Source: Chara braunii
Lineage: Eukaryota; Streptophyta; Charophyceae; Charales; Characeae
NCBI GenBank assembly: GCA_003427395.1
Contig: BFEA01000639.1
Coordinates: 739,650 to 792,528 of the forward strand
Direction: 5' to 3'
DNA: 52,879 bases
Made by a program: the position numbers and the translations under genes. Below are positions 1 through 10,384 of this stretch, one piece after another. Each line of letters opens with the position of its first letter. Positions within the stretch are counted from its first letter, which is position 1. The notes beneath the pieces are model-generated. The model saw only the letters and a program-made list of their open reading frames with translations. It was not told where the DNA came from and searched no databases.

Positions 1-21
1 TTTTTTTTTTTTTTTTTTTTT
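1..21. repeat. poly(T) tract at window edge
   Basis: Twenty-one T residues open the window. Elsewhere in this window such tracts are the antisense poly(A) tails of retroposons, so this may be the tail of an element read on the minus strand. The window edge prevents a check for a target duplication. Confidence 0.6.
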
Positions 22-99
22 CCAGATTTGAAGGTACGTGGGTGTAGAAGGACCCCGCACCACCCCCCTCCCGCCCCGATTCCGACCACACCACCGTCC

Positions 100-235
100 A
101 CGTGGGCGGAAATCACGTGAACGGCCGTTCACGGTTTTTAGGCCCGGTGACCGGCCGGTCATGTTCAGGTGACCGGTGCACGTTCAGGTGACCAGTGCCA
201 GTCACGTTCACGGGACCGACACTGGTCTGAGGCCT
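100..235. repeat. GC-rich array of GTGACCGG / GTTCACG motifs
   Basis: This stretch is packed with overlapping, partly palindromic motifs: GACCGGCCGGTC, several copies of GGTGACC, and GTTCACG with its complement. It resembles the subterminal arrays of the hAT-like elements at 21.9-25.1 kb, but with another motif. No matching terminal inverted repeat or target duplication was found and the other end may lie outside the window, so membership in that family is only a suggestion. Confidence 0.35.
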
Positions 236-299
236 GGGCCTACTGGAAGCTTCTGGGCAGGGACCCAAGGCAGCCAGGCTGCATGCAAGCAGGCTGACC

Positions 300-850
300 A
301 CCTCCATTTAGGAAAGTCCTAGCCTACGCATTCGGTATTCGGACATTGGCTGCTTTGTGCGCAAGCGCTGCTGCGCTATCGCCTGCCAGGCTCACGCAGG
401 CAGCCATAGCCGAGTTGTGTTGCTGTATGCTGGATGGGGCGCATGGTGGTCCTTGGGTGCAAGTGGCATCTGTGAGTTGGGGAACGAGGTTGTGAGTGAT
501 ACGAGAGACATACATGGTGCTTGAAGCGTGCGACATTGGCCGAGATCTGCTTGTACTTCGGGGAGCTATTAGCGTCATCAGCGCCATTGTAGAGTAGGCT
601 AGATAGGATCTGCCATCTGTAGTTTGGGCGCCGAGTGCCAGATAGGATATCAACATTGGTTCTTCGTTGATGATGATGATGAGACTATTCTAGCATTGTC
701 AATTATGAGTTTTTGGTGTGCTCTTATTTGGTGAAACTCGTGACGCAATTATGCTTTTGGTTCAAGGTCTCGACTATCTGGTCTCATGTGTACGATGCTG
801 TTTGATTGCTGAAGTTCGCTATTGCTCATCTTCTTGCAAATTATTAAATA
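300..850. other. no feature recognised
   Basis: Mixed-composition sequence with short spurious reading frames only. I see no recognisable protein, RNA gene or repeat shared with the rest of the window. Confidence 0.5.
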
Positions 851-1563
851 ATTAATTAAAAATTTTAGGTATTGTGGAAGGTAGAAATGCAGATTGGAGA
901 TTCAAAAATTTGAGATTGTGGAATTTAGAAATTTTAGGTATGAAAAATACCAATCAGCTTAGTTGTAGGACTTGAGAGTTGCGATGATTCTGGAATATTC
1001 GAGAATATTATTTGGAAGTTTGATTTGGATATTTAATTAGGATATTATTTTAGTTGAAATAATAGATTGGATATTAGAATGATGATATGTATGATGATTG
1101 GATGTTGATTAATTAGCTAAAAAAGATACTAATTAGCAGTAAGAATTAGGAGAATAGTACAACCTATATTACTAAGTGGCTCATCCCTTTCCCCCCTAAA
1201 TCCTAATCTCCCACCTTCTCACCTACTACCTTTCCCCTTCTCCCCCTCTCTTATCCCCACCTTCTTCCTACCCCGGCCCCTCCTACCCCATTCCCTCCTC
1301 CACTTCTACCCATTGTTGCCCCACTACACTCCTTGTCCTTGCTGGATGAGGCGGCGGAACAACCCCAAAGCGGAGCAAAGGAGAGAATAGAAAACGAGGA
1401 GAAGAGGGCAGTGGACAAATAAGGTGGAGGGGGGGAGGGAAGAATAAAGCGACGAGGCAGCCGAGTAATGAGAAGAGTCAGAAGGGGAAGAAGGAGGAGG
1501 GAAGGACGCGAAGAGGAAGATGGATGAAAGAAAGACGGACATTACCCACGACCGCCAAATGCC

Positions 1564-1595
<32 letters not shown>

Positions 1596-1720
1596 AATGA
1601 TGATGATGATGCTGGTGACAAGACCAGCCGCTGCTGTCATCCTTGCGCAGAAGCCATGCTCACCGGTGTCATGTGGAAGATGATGATGATGATGATGACG
1701 ATGAAATTTATGAAAATATA
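850..1720 (+). repeat. dispersed repeat R1, copy 1
   Basis: An ordered composite of four parts: an AT-rich segment rich in TTAGGATATTAGTT-like strings (850-1150), a pyrimidine-rich block (1190-1320), a purine-rich block (1360-1545) and an (ATG)n tract (1565-1612). The same order recurs at 30.95-31.9 kb, with short shared strings such as AGAGCAAAGGA-type sequence at the start of the purine block. It looks like a dispersed repeat family, possibly a non-autonomous retroelement. No terminal repeats or target duplications were found and no product is recognised. Confidence 0.5.
1564..1612. repeat. (ATG)n microsatellite
   Basis: A near-perfect ATG trinucleotide tract with one ATA interruption, followed by a shorter tract at 1678-1702. 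It encodes runs of Asp, Met/His or Ile depending on frame, which explains the short low-complexity reading frames here. It forms the 3' part of repeat R1. Confidence 0.9.
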
Positions 1721-1803
1721 GTCTCTCCTCGTGCTTCTGCCGCTGACCTGCCGTTCCATGTGCTCCTGAAGAAAACTCACCACTCACAGTTCCAGCCCTT
1801 AAA

Positions 1804-1832
1804 CTAAGGAAGTGCTCTTATCACCTCCTCAG
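1804..1832 (-). repeat. isolated GATAAGAGCA hairpin motif
   Basis: On the minus strand this reads GGTGATAAGAGCA inside a short stem (CTGAGG with CCTTAG, one G-T pair). It is one of seven sites in the window with this core. No neighbouring GGGACGCTGGACCC or CCACCAATAGATGGAGC module is visible here. Confidence 0.45.
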
Positions 1833-1839
1833 CCTGCGC

Positions 1840-3815
1840 CAAACATCACCAGTCTAGCGCGCTCGCTAAGGCGCTCGTAATTCCCATGTATTTCCCGAAT
1901 TGCGAAAAGATGAAATTCCAAAAACCGAGCAAAATGACAAGGGGCAGGCCTTTTTTATTACGAGTAAATTAAATGCGCATCGATTCATGAAAACACAAAA
2001 AGGGGTCTCTTTGCTTTGGTTGCAAAAGATCACCAAAAAAGGGGGGGGGGAAGGGGAAATGGCGCAGGTCCGGAGGCTGGCGCGTCACAGAGGTGGGGGG
2101 GCACCTTCCCGCGGAGGCAGTAAACAGGCAGGGGGTTATTCTTTTGAAGAGAGGAATAATCCATTTGGTTTTTGTGACCCCTCTATATGTAACTATGACT
2201 TCAATAGGCGTTGGAGTTTCCATGGGGAGACAAGGTAGTTTTCCCCTCTTTCCCTCTTCCTGTGGAAATTGTGGGCGTTGATGTTCATCGGAGTTTTCAT
2301 AATCTTTTGAATTCCTGTTTTCCCTTATTGGAAATTCTTCAAAGGTTTGGTGCTGGAGGAATGGGGTTGTGGTGGTTGTGATGGTGAGAGACGACGCGCC
2401 CTGCGGCGGAGGGGCTAGCCTGTAGGGTTGAAATAGGGTACAGCAGCGGTGGAGATGGTGGCTTCATCGCGGTAAGACTTGCCGGAGTAGGGCTGAGAGG
2501 GATTTTTGTGGGATATCTGCAACTAGTGCTTGATCCGAGGTTTGGGGTTGTTTTCTTGTGTAGATTGCATAGTTTTCGTTCTCAGCCTAAGCCGGGTAAT
2601 AACCTCGGTATATTGCCTCCTGGCTGCTGGATGGAACCAGAGGAGAGCATCAGTCCTTGGCAGCAGGCCCCCGTCCGTACCAGCGGTACCAAGGTCTTAG
2701 GCCCGGGTAACCGAGCCTGCGCCATATTCAGAATGAGTGGAACTGCAGTGGGCCCCTCAAATAATGTCACTGAAACCAGGCCTTTTCTAGCCCACACAAT
2801 TGCCCTACCTGTACCAAAAAAATTAGCAGACCGTAGCAGGCTCGAACCAGACCGCAGTACCGCATTAGGAAGTACCCATGTTAAATTGTCTTTGTACCGT
2901 ATTTGTGTTGAACTTGCAATAGGACATAACACCATCAAACCAGAATACCATGACCATCCCAAATCAAACTGAAGGTTGTTCCAACCAATTACTGTACCAA
3001 GGTCCAGTCCCAATAGCATGTCGATGCCGAACCAATAAGTGTACCAATCCGAACCAGTAATCATAGGCCGCCGTCTGAGTGGCCCCACCAATCATCTCAA
3101 CATTGAAATGTCTGCGTCAACGTTGTCCCAGTGAATCTGACCTGGCCGCCATGACCAGTGAACCAGTTTAGTTGATCTGGCCGCCAAGATAACTCAAGTC
3201 CGCCTCAAGATAGAGTTGAAATAATTACGGCTCGATGTCAGGAAGGAGTGTATGTTTTTACCATCACTCCTTCTTGTGAATACGGGGTTAAAAAAAAAAA
3301 AAAAAAAAAAAGCGTCGACACTCAACGTGCACAGGAATTTGGTAGGTCAAGGGTATCGCACACGCTATAATTTCCGGGTCATGAGAGGTGTAATAATTAG
3401 GCAAACTTTAAGGCCAATTAAAATTAGCGGGCAAAATCGAATAAATAAATCCGCTTAAATCGTTGGGAGATAATAAATAGATAAGATTTGTTTAAATCCG
3501 CGAGGAACAATAAATAGGTAGAATCTGGTTAGAAATCATTGAAGACATAAATACGTGAAAAATGTTAAATAATAAAATAATCATTCGTTTTCATCCCCCT
3601 TTTTATCATTTTAAATTTTGTATTTATCTTTAATTTCACTATAAAATTAAGTAAACTTTCAGGCCTTTCCCCTCGTCAACTGGGCAGTGTGGAAAAGGTC
3701 GCGCGAAGGCTCGCAAACATATCTTCGGCCCACGGCTAGTTGATTCGAGGATAGCCTCGGAACAGACGAAAAAGCATAAGCCCCAGGTATGGTGAAGGCG
3801 TTTGTCCAACTCATT
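1840..3815. other. no gene; loose ACCAG/GTACC-rich stretch
   Basis: No coding region is convincing, although overlapping open frames of 154 and 169 codons lie at 2508-3091. Positions 2670-3070 are unusually rich in GTACC, AACCAG and ACCAAT strings on one strand, and 2588-2604 resembles the AAGCCGGGTAAT module of the short retroposons. A 22-nt poly(A) tract sits at 3290-3311. I see no target duplication around it. Confidence 0.45.
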
Positions 3816-3897
3816 AATTTTCAGGGTTAGTTCCTGCGGTTGATGCAGGGGATTTTAATTTTCAGGGTTAGTTCCTGCGGTAGATGTAGGGGATTTT
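3816..3897. repeat. tandem duplication, 2 x 41 bp
   Basis: Two adjacent copies of a 41-bp unit beginning AATTTTCAGGGTTAGTTCCT, differing at a few positions. It lies at the 3' margin of LINE A, so it is probably a local duplication in the decayed element. Confidence 0.85.
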
Positions 3898-5515
3898 AGA
3901 GTTCCTCTGAGGACCGCTAATTTTTCCGAACATCTTCGACACAAGTAGCAGTCAAAACTTAACTGATCGTTCGGTTGAGGGACGAATCCCCTGTATGTCT
4001 TATGGCCGACCGGTCTGCGGCCGCCCGACACCGGTCCTCGAGCCATGTGAGGGGGTTTACTGTATTGGCGGTTCTCGGTGGGAGTCTGCGGATTTGTTCC
4101 AAAGCCAGATCCCGCTACAGAGGATTTATTCCAACAGTCAATTTTTTGATCCACTGGATTGATAGTGCAGTGGTTTGTAGAGCGGGGTCCAACAAGCCTA
4201 ATCCTTCTCTGGTTTTGAGCTGGATTAGCTTGTCTCACGCCACCCTGTTAATTATGTTTTGTTGCTCATGATTCCCCCACCAGAGGAAGGCAACCAGGTG
4301 TTTTTTGTGGTCCCTGGTGTTATCCTTTCCCAGTTGTGAGAGGGCGGATTTGTACCTGATGGATGTCAGCACCATGTTGTTTATGATTAGAGCCCTCTCT
4401 AAGAGAGATGTGTTTTTATTGCCATAGTTCTGCATTTTTTCCAGTGTTGGCCTAGTGATCCATTCGTCGTTTCCTACCGGCAGTCCATGGACTGAGAGCA
4501 CCACCCCCAAAGACTCTGATTGGTTCCTCCAGGGGTCTCCAGTCAACATTAGGCTGTTCAGGGGGGCGAATTTCATGGAAGTGGATCCACCAGCCTTGCG
4601 TTTTGCTACCCCAGTTGATTGACATATCGGATACTAAGGTGAACCGACTCATGAGGCCTTGGAGTTCGACCATGTTGCTGTGGGTAGCCTCTGCTACTAT
4701 TGTAAGGTCATCCATGAACATCAAGTCTGGGATGCTAGACAACCGAAGCCTGGAAATTTTTTTGTTCGTTCTTAGATTAGCGACCAATGTTTCCATCACT
4801 ACCAGAAACAGGAAGGGGGCTAGGGGGTCCCCCTGCTGCACAGAGCGCTGCAATTTAATTTTTGGGGCCAGCAAGTCGTTTACCTGCACCCGTGTGGTCG
4901 CATGATGATGGAGTATCATAATCTAGTCCCAGAATTATGGACCGAAGTTCATTTTTTGCAGACATTTGTCCAAGAATTTCCAGTCTGCATGGTCATACGC
5001 TTTTTCGAAATTAATAAAAACTATGGCTGCATTTTGTCACGCCTGCCTTGATAGCTTGATCAGTTCATTAACCAATAAAACATTGTCTTGGATGTTCCTG
5101 TTGCGCGTGAACCCTGTTTATGCGGGGTGAATTATCTCCTCCAGGGTAGGTATCATCCTGCTGGTCATTGCCTTGGCTACCAACTTCTAGACCACTGTAA
5201 GGAGTGTGATTGGTCGATAATTCCTTATGTTTGTTTTGTCCCATTTTTTGTACAGAAGGGTGAGGATCCCCTGACTCACCAGCTCCCCCATGTCTCCTGA
5301 GGCTTTTACTTGGCGATAGTATTCCATCAACTCCTCTGACATAGAAGACCACATCTCTTCCCAGAATTTTTTAGGTAGTCCGTCCACCGCTGGGGTTTTG
5401 TCTTCCTCCATCAGCAGAAGGGCGTTCCAGATTTCATCTTTCCGTAGCGGTTTGTCCAGAGCCTCCCGCTGCTCACTGGATAATCGTGCAGTGAGGGGGT
5501 GTAGGAATCTGTAAT
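3870..5515 (-). mobile_element. LINE A: broken L1 ORF2 fragment
   Basis: Minus-strand remains of a plant L1 ORF2. In order they hold the pre-RT/RT start (about 5500-5187, including NYRPITLLTVV), the RT middle (TGFTRNRNIQDN, FINFEKAYDHADW), the catalytic FMDD box at 4707-4718 and the post-RT region ending in EGLGLLDPALQ near 4170. It aligns domain by domain with LINE B (13.7-19.6 kb). The reading frame is broken by shifts and by stops that mostly sit where the relative has Trp or Gln (TGG to TGA or TAG, CAG to TAG). The endonuclease at the 5' end and the zinc-binding end at the 3' side are missing. It is not functional. Confidence 0.9.
4452..4919 (-). pseudogene. LINE A reverse transcriptase core
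   Basis: The longest open piece of LINE A, 155 codons. It contains the RT palm motifs: TTRVQVNDLLAPKIKLQRSV, then QQGDPLAPFLF (motif B region), then FMDDLTIVAEA (motif C, catalytic Asp pair), then MSINWGSKTQGWW. These match the same motifs of LINE B at 16.8-17.15 kb. An F-M-D-D box in place of the usual F/Y-A/V-D-D is within the range seen in non-LTR retrotransposons. After about residue 120 the frame diverges from its relatives, and a shifted frame at 4576-4235 continues the homology. It is a fragment without a start of its own. Confidence 0.88.
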
Positions 5516-6110
5516 TTTACCTTCCCTTGTCTGCTCTGAACCATCCTAGCATAGGTCGAACGATGAAGATTATCGGACCATAACAAAGCTCCCCGTCTTC
5601 AGCGAGTCATGCCACGTTGTAAGACAAACCGTTGAACCCGCCAACTGCCCCTCACAGGCAGTCTCGAGAGGGGAGGGAACGTCCCTCACTGTCACCTCCT
5701 AGCGGAAGATGCCGCTGATCCCGCCGAGCAGATTCCAATCGGTTGCAATCCTCGAAACCCCCCTTCCCCCCCACCTTTGTTGACAAAAACCACCAGATTC
5801 CATCGATCTATACCAGCCAACGAAGGCGCCTCCAACAAACCACGTAGATGCTTCAAACCAACCAGCTGATAACGCTCGGATCAACTCCATAGCATGCCTG
5901 GCCATAACGATGATATCAAATGGGCAAGAGAAGAGAAAGGGAAAGCCGTAGGGAAAATAATAGGGGGATTCTACCACAGCCTGCTTAGTGGCAGGCCGCC
6001 TTCTGGCTCTTTTATTCCTGCCAACGACCTGCTCAGTCAATCCCCTGGGGTCCAGGGTCATCAATGCTGGCAGGGACCCACGAATTTGTTCGGATTTGTT
6101 CTGATTTCAG
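5516..6110. other. no feature recognised
   Basis: Between LINE A and a short retroposon. A 121-codon minus-strand frame is open (5699-6064), but it contains no motif I recognise and shows no similarity to the other LINE segments here. I treat it as non-coding. Confidence 0.45.
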
Positions 6111-6117
6111 TCTGTAT

Positions 6118-6258
6118 AAGGGACGCTGGACCCGTTTTCCAGCTGGTGACGCTCCCCACCAATAGATGGAGCCTCTCCCCGACTGGTAGTGCTGTCTGCT
6201 CTTATCGGCATCACTACCATCGGCGGGGGTGTTTGAAAAAAAAAAATTAAAAAAAATT
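6118..6258 (+). mobile_element. short retroposon S, sense, with long 3' hairpin
   Basis: Reads AAGGGACGCTGGACCCG, then TTTTCCAGC, then CTCCCCACCAATAGATGGAGC, then a long hairpin (6177-6191 pairing with 6212-6227, loop containing GCTCTTATC), then an A-rich tail. This is the most complete copy of the short-retroposon structure: tail modules, hairpin and poly(A). The first two modules equal the 3' tail of LINE B and LINE C. It encodes nothing obvious. It could be a SINE using L1 machinery or a derivative of the L1 3' end. A target duplication was not identified. Confidence 0.8.
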
Positions 6259-6679
6259 GAGAGAGAGAGAGATTCCGAAGCGAAAGTGCCTGAAGAGGAG
6301 GAAACCAGATTCCAAAATCCCCCCGAATTACCCTCACTCCCCAGCACCCTCCACCACTCTACTCCCCACTCTCCTTCACGAACTATGCCCCCAGTGCCCC
6401 ATCGCTATCCTTCAAAGATCTCCTCGCCTAGCATCTTCTTCTCCTCTGTTGCATGGCACCAGAAAGAAGGTGCTCCACATGTAGGCTTCCACACTCCAAA
6501 CTCTAGCGTCAGCCGGTTCGTGAGATCCTCCATGTGAAAGCGTGCTCCACGTGTAAGCTCCCACACACCAGACGCCTGCCTCGCTTGACTCCGAAACCCT
6601 CCGTGCACGTGTCCGAGCGCATCTCTGCGTGCTGCGCCGGTTCGGCGGGGCGCAGCGCTCCCGGCAGCGGTGCGCCGCC

Positions 6680-8100
6680 GGGGCCGAGTCAAGTAGTATT
6701 CCTCGGCATACCAATGCAGCATAGGCTATCCAATCGTCTATCCAATCCCTTAGAGTCTCCCCCTTCCTCCCACTGCGACTTCCACCATATCCATAGCTCG
6801 TCTGCCAACGGACAGAGTAGCCAGACATGCTCCGTCGCCTCCCAGCCCCAACTACATCGCAGGCACGTCAGATTGAGTTCCATTCCTCTATGGTTTAGCC
6901 AGATGGCCGATGGAACCACATCCAAAGACTGAGCCCACATCAAACTTGCTTGCTTCCGAGAGGGGACCTTCTTTAATAGCCTTCACAGACTTTTGAAATC
7001 TTGGGGGGGGGGGGGGTTGGCTGTACCCTGATTCTTTTGGTACCTCTGTACTGCCACGTCCCACGGCTGTGGCTTCTTCAGTTGTCGCTGTGTCATTTCG
7101 ACTTCCGGACAGTACTGGATGATCGGTGTCTGCTTTCCTCTGGAGTTCATCCAGCCGTACTGCAGCGGTTCCACCGTATAGTCTCTTGCTAGGCCTGCTA
7201 ATAGGAAGGCATGTTTGGACCTCGGCTCCTGTGACTCCCAAACTTGTACTTCTGCCAGATCCACAGTAGAGTCCAGTGAATTTCATCCTCCCTGATAAGC
7301 TATGTCCCATCTTTAACAGGTCAGCCTTTTCTCCACTGTTTTTTTTCTTTTTTCTCCCCCCCCCCCCCCCCTGTTCTAGCCTCATTCCTTGTGGCAGATC
7401 GGGGCCTAGGACCTTCAAAATGTACTGAGAGTTATCCGGGTGCCTAACGCATGACATTGTATCCTTAAGTGTCTTTAGCTGGGACCTCTCCAGTGGCCCC
7501 AACCCTGCACCCTGAATCACTAGGGCAAAGGGCAAACAGGTAATACCTCCCTTCACCCAGAGAGATGGATAGCTATGCTTGCAGGGATCCCCTGGAGCAT
7601 GGTCCCACTAGCAACGGGATAGGATAGAAACCAGTTTGTGGGACAGTTGAGTGACCCAAATCCTGCCGTGCAGTACTCGTGATCCGACGGTCAGTACTTT
7701 ACATGTATTGCCCAAAAAAGTAAGGAGATCTTTGTTCCCCTCCTCCTCTCCTTAACACTGGACGTGCCTGTGCAAAGAAAGCTTCCCGCCAGAATCTTTC
7801 AATCGGTTGGGGGTGTGGCCAACCCCAAAAGAGGGTGGGGTCGGCCATAGGCCACTGGATAGAAGATTTTCAGTGTTTTACTTGCTGTTGTGCAATTATC
7901 TCATTGGGTGGAGCCCTCCTTCATTCACAGAGTATATGGAGGGTGTCAGGATCACTGCTGACAGAAGTCGAGTTTATTCCAGAAAAAATGTCGCAGTTAC
8001 TTTGTTCACTGTTGTTGCAACCACCACCATCAGATCATCTGTGATCTGATGGCTGGGAAGCACTCTGCCGTGATTTCCGGTGGCAGGTCTCTGTTTCCTT
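6680..8100 (-). mobile_element. LINE E: 3' part of an L1 ORF2, decayed
   Basis: Minus-strand remnants of the C-terminal region of an L1 ORF2. The clearest part is the zinc-binding zf-RVT module at about 6943-6689: CLRCSWGWEATEHVWLLC, that is C-x2-C, then E-H, then C, followed by ADELWIWW as in LINE B and LINE D. Upstream (about 7560-7370) a stretch with LWVKGGI and GPLERSQLKTLKDTMSCVRH aligns loosely with the linker before this module in LINE B. Homopolymer runs of G (7004-7016) and C (7358-7371) and several frame breaks interrupt it. The 5' limit is uncertain. Confidence 0.7.
6689..6943 (-). pseudogene. LINE E zf-RVT zinc-binding module
   Basis: An 84-codon frame carrying the plant L1 reverse-transcriptase zinc-binding module: Leu-Thr-Cys-x2-Cys, a Thr-Glu-His, then Leu-Cys and a Trp-rich end (LWIWW). 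The spacing agrees with the modules of LINE B (18681-18752) and LINE D (45734-45799). In plant L1 elements this module follows the RT and probably helps bind nucleic acid. The downstream frame runs into low-information sequence. Confidence 0.75.
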
Positions 8101-8424
8101 TTTTTTTTTTTTGCCTTTCTCCTGTTTTCTCAGCCCAGAAATTCGTAATGAACCTGTCAGCCCGCTGCCACTCTGTGTTACACTGGATAGCCCACACTCC
8201 TATCCGACTGCTAATGGGATCATGCTCCTGTATAACCTTTTTCGACGTGGTACTGGCCAGTACCCAAACTTTTAGGAGGCCGGGACCGACATTGGCTGCC
8301 GTTGATAAATCTGATCGGCGGCCGTCGTTTCGTTTCGGCCTCCTGAAAGGTCGGAGGCCGAGTATTTTCGAACCGTCAAAGGTACTGGTGGTTTTAAACA
8401 ACCATCCCATTATATGCCGGAAAG

Positions 8425-9780
8425 TGGGTCCAGCGTCCCTCACATATAAACCGCAGCCATGCAGGGCTGGGAAAAGCACTCTTGACCAATCCCATCCCCA
8501 GCTGCAGCAAAGAAATCTAGCGAAATTGCTGAAACCCTACCTACTATTAACCAGCCGATAAAAACCAAGCACAATTCAAAGAAAATTTGAATCTAGAGCG
8601 ACTGAACTTAGTATCTCCTAATTACTCACCAACCCTACAAGTGTAATTATGATTCATCATACAAAACCCAATTGAAACGGAACCAACTTTCCATCCCCCT
8701 ATAACAAAGAAATCAAGCGGAATTGCTGAAACCCTAACTACTAGTAGCCAGCCAATGAAAAAGCAGGCACAATTCAAAGAAAAATCCAAATGTAGAGTGA
8801 CTGAACTTAGTATCTCCTAATTACTAACCAACCCAACCCGTCATACAAAAACCAATTAAAACCGAACCAACTTTCCTTCCCCCTATCAGATTACTGTTGC
8901 CCAGTGTTCTAATCATTATCCCCTAATCACTCCACGACCGCCGCCGTAACCCAAATTACAAGTCGTCGACAAGAAGCAGAGGCCATACACCTAATTAACT
9001 AAACTTCAACACATAGCAAGTTTGACAACAAAGCCGTTTGAAGCAGACTGTTGCAATCCAATTCCTTCCACTGATGAACGGAATGCCGGCGACATAACCA
9101 CAACAGGGTCGCCAACCTGTGAGCTCGAGTGCAGTTCCACTCAACTCAAGACCGCGGGCCAAAAGATCTCATCCAGCAGCACCAACGCACCAATAGCAAG
9201 GGAGGAGTGTAATCAATCGATCCGTCGTCCCAAGCACAGGCACAGCACCCCAAATGTTGACGCAAAAAATCCACCGCGCACTTCAATCAGCGTCTCCAAG
9301 CACGGTTAAGATCATCTTCAATCACTTGGTTTCTGTATCTGAAACCAGGGGACAACACCCCTGATTGGTTGATAATTCTGATGTAACAGGGACGTCCAGA
9401 TCCCGCCCGCTGACTGTCCCCACATCGCTCTCCCATCCCTCCACAGTCAACCAGGATTACTGACCCCTGTTCAGCCAAGACTGGCCCATGGCAGAAGCAT
9501 GGCAGCGCCTCTCTTGCGTGTGTCCTCCGCAGCGCCCTCGCGCCCTCCGCCCCCACGCGCCGCCATCCCACCATCAAGTTCTGGCACAGCGCCGCCTTCA
9601 TCGCGGCGACACCAACGCGATTCCCCGTTGCCCAGACGCCCCCCCCCCTGACGGCACTAACGCTGTGTTATCGCTAACACGGCATCAGTACCGCCAGAAG
9701 GCGACGCGTCAGGGCTGTGCCAACGCAGCCCTAACGCGCCGCCACTTCTACCTACACTCTCTGTGTAACCTTTTTCCGAG
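8425..9780 (+). repeat. dispersed 1.3-kb repeat R2, copy 1
   Basis: Matches 46510-47775 in the same order. It starts with GGGTCCAGCGTCCCT, then ACCGCAGCCATGCAGGGCTG, then an AC-rich part with AAACCCTAACTACTA and GGCACAATTCAAA, then CCCCTGATTGGTTGATAAT, then CCCGCCCGCTGAC, then GGATTACTGACC, then TGGCAG with ATGG. No long conserved reading frame links the two copies, so it is more likely a non-autonomous mobile element or an old duplicated non-coding segment than a gene. Its first bases are the GGGTCCAGCG end of the short-retroposon module. Confidence 0.75.
8505..8886. repeat. tandem duplication, period about 199 bp
   Basis: Inside R2. The strings CAAAGAAATC, GAAATTGCTGAAACCCTA, CACAATTCAAAGAAAA, CTGAACTTAGTATCTCCTAA and GAACCAACTTTCC occur twice in the same order about 199 bp apart, with point differences. 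R2 copy 2 also shows an internal AAACCCTA-containing repetition in this part, so the duplication may be ancestral. Confidence 0.8.
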
Positions 9781-9803
9781 TAGTGGTAGGTAGCAGTGGA
9801 AGT

Positions 9804-10003
9804 CTGAAGTTATATATAAAAAAAGACAAAAATCCATTGTCTTTCTCTTTTTTTTTTTTTTTTTTTTTTTTCTTTCTATATTCTTCTCTCAACTTCTGTT
9901 TTTTTGCCTTTCACTACCTACTCCTAAGGCTATCTAGAGGTTTGTATAGTGAAGTTATATATAAAAAAAAGAGAAAAATACGTTGTCTTTTTCTTTTTTT
10001 GTG
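9804..10003. repeat. direct repeats flanking a poly(T) block
   Basis: A roughly 50-bp string starting GAAGTTATATATAAAAAAA and including GTTGTCTTT or ATTGTCTTT followed by a T run occurs at 9804-9855 and again at 9950-10003. A 27-nt T tract follows the first copy. The repeats are too long for a normal LINE target duplication, so a segmental duplication is more likely. Confidence 0.7.
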
Positions 10004-10179
10004 TTCTGTTTTTTTCTTGTTTTTTTTTTGGTCGAAGGAGACAAGTGGCTGTGCCTGAGGGCCCCTTCTCCCAGGCCTCTGGACCACTGAAATCATGGAA
10101 ATGCGATTTGATACGGTAGCTCTGTTCTCAGCCAGTTTTTGAGAAGCAGTAAGGGTCTCTTTAGACACATGTAGAAAAT

Positions 10180-10320
10180 CCCTTTTTTTTTTTTCTTTTT
10201 TTTTTTTTTGGATGAACGGCCGGAGGTAGTGCTAGGGGTGCTGATAACAGCAGACTCTACTATCACTGTCGGGGAGGCTCCATCTATTGGTGGGGAGCAG
10301 CACCTGCTAGCACGCATTCC
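10180..10320 (-). mobile_element. short retroposon S, antisense copy
   Basis: A T-rich block (10182-10210, the antisense poly(A) tail) is followed by a hairpin-like segment (CTGATAACAGCAG) and then GGCTCCATCTATTGGTGGGG. It breaks off soon after CAGCACCTGCTAG, so the GGGACGCTGGACCC end is missing. The hairpin segment resembles the copy at 6118-6258 in order and spacing, with GATAACAGCA in place of GATAAGAGCA. Confidence 0.75.
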
Positions 10321-10384
10321 AGAGAATTTTCATGATTAGGCCATCCTAGACCCATTATCCGTTAGATACAGAATACCAGAGAGG

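Noticed and set aside
1524-1787. Poly-Asp, poly-Ile and poly-His frames as proteins
   Set aside because: Products of the (ATG)n microsatellite in different frames.
2508-3091. Opposing 154- and 169-codon frames as a gene
   Set aside because: They overlap on opposite strands, have no recognisable domain and lie in motif-rich repeat-like sequence.
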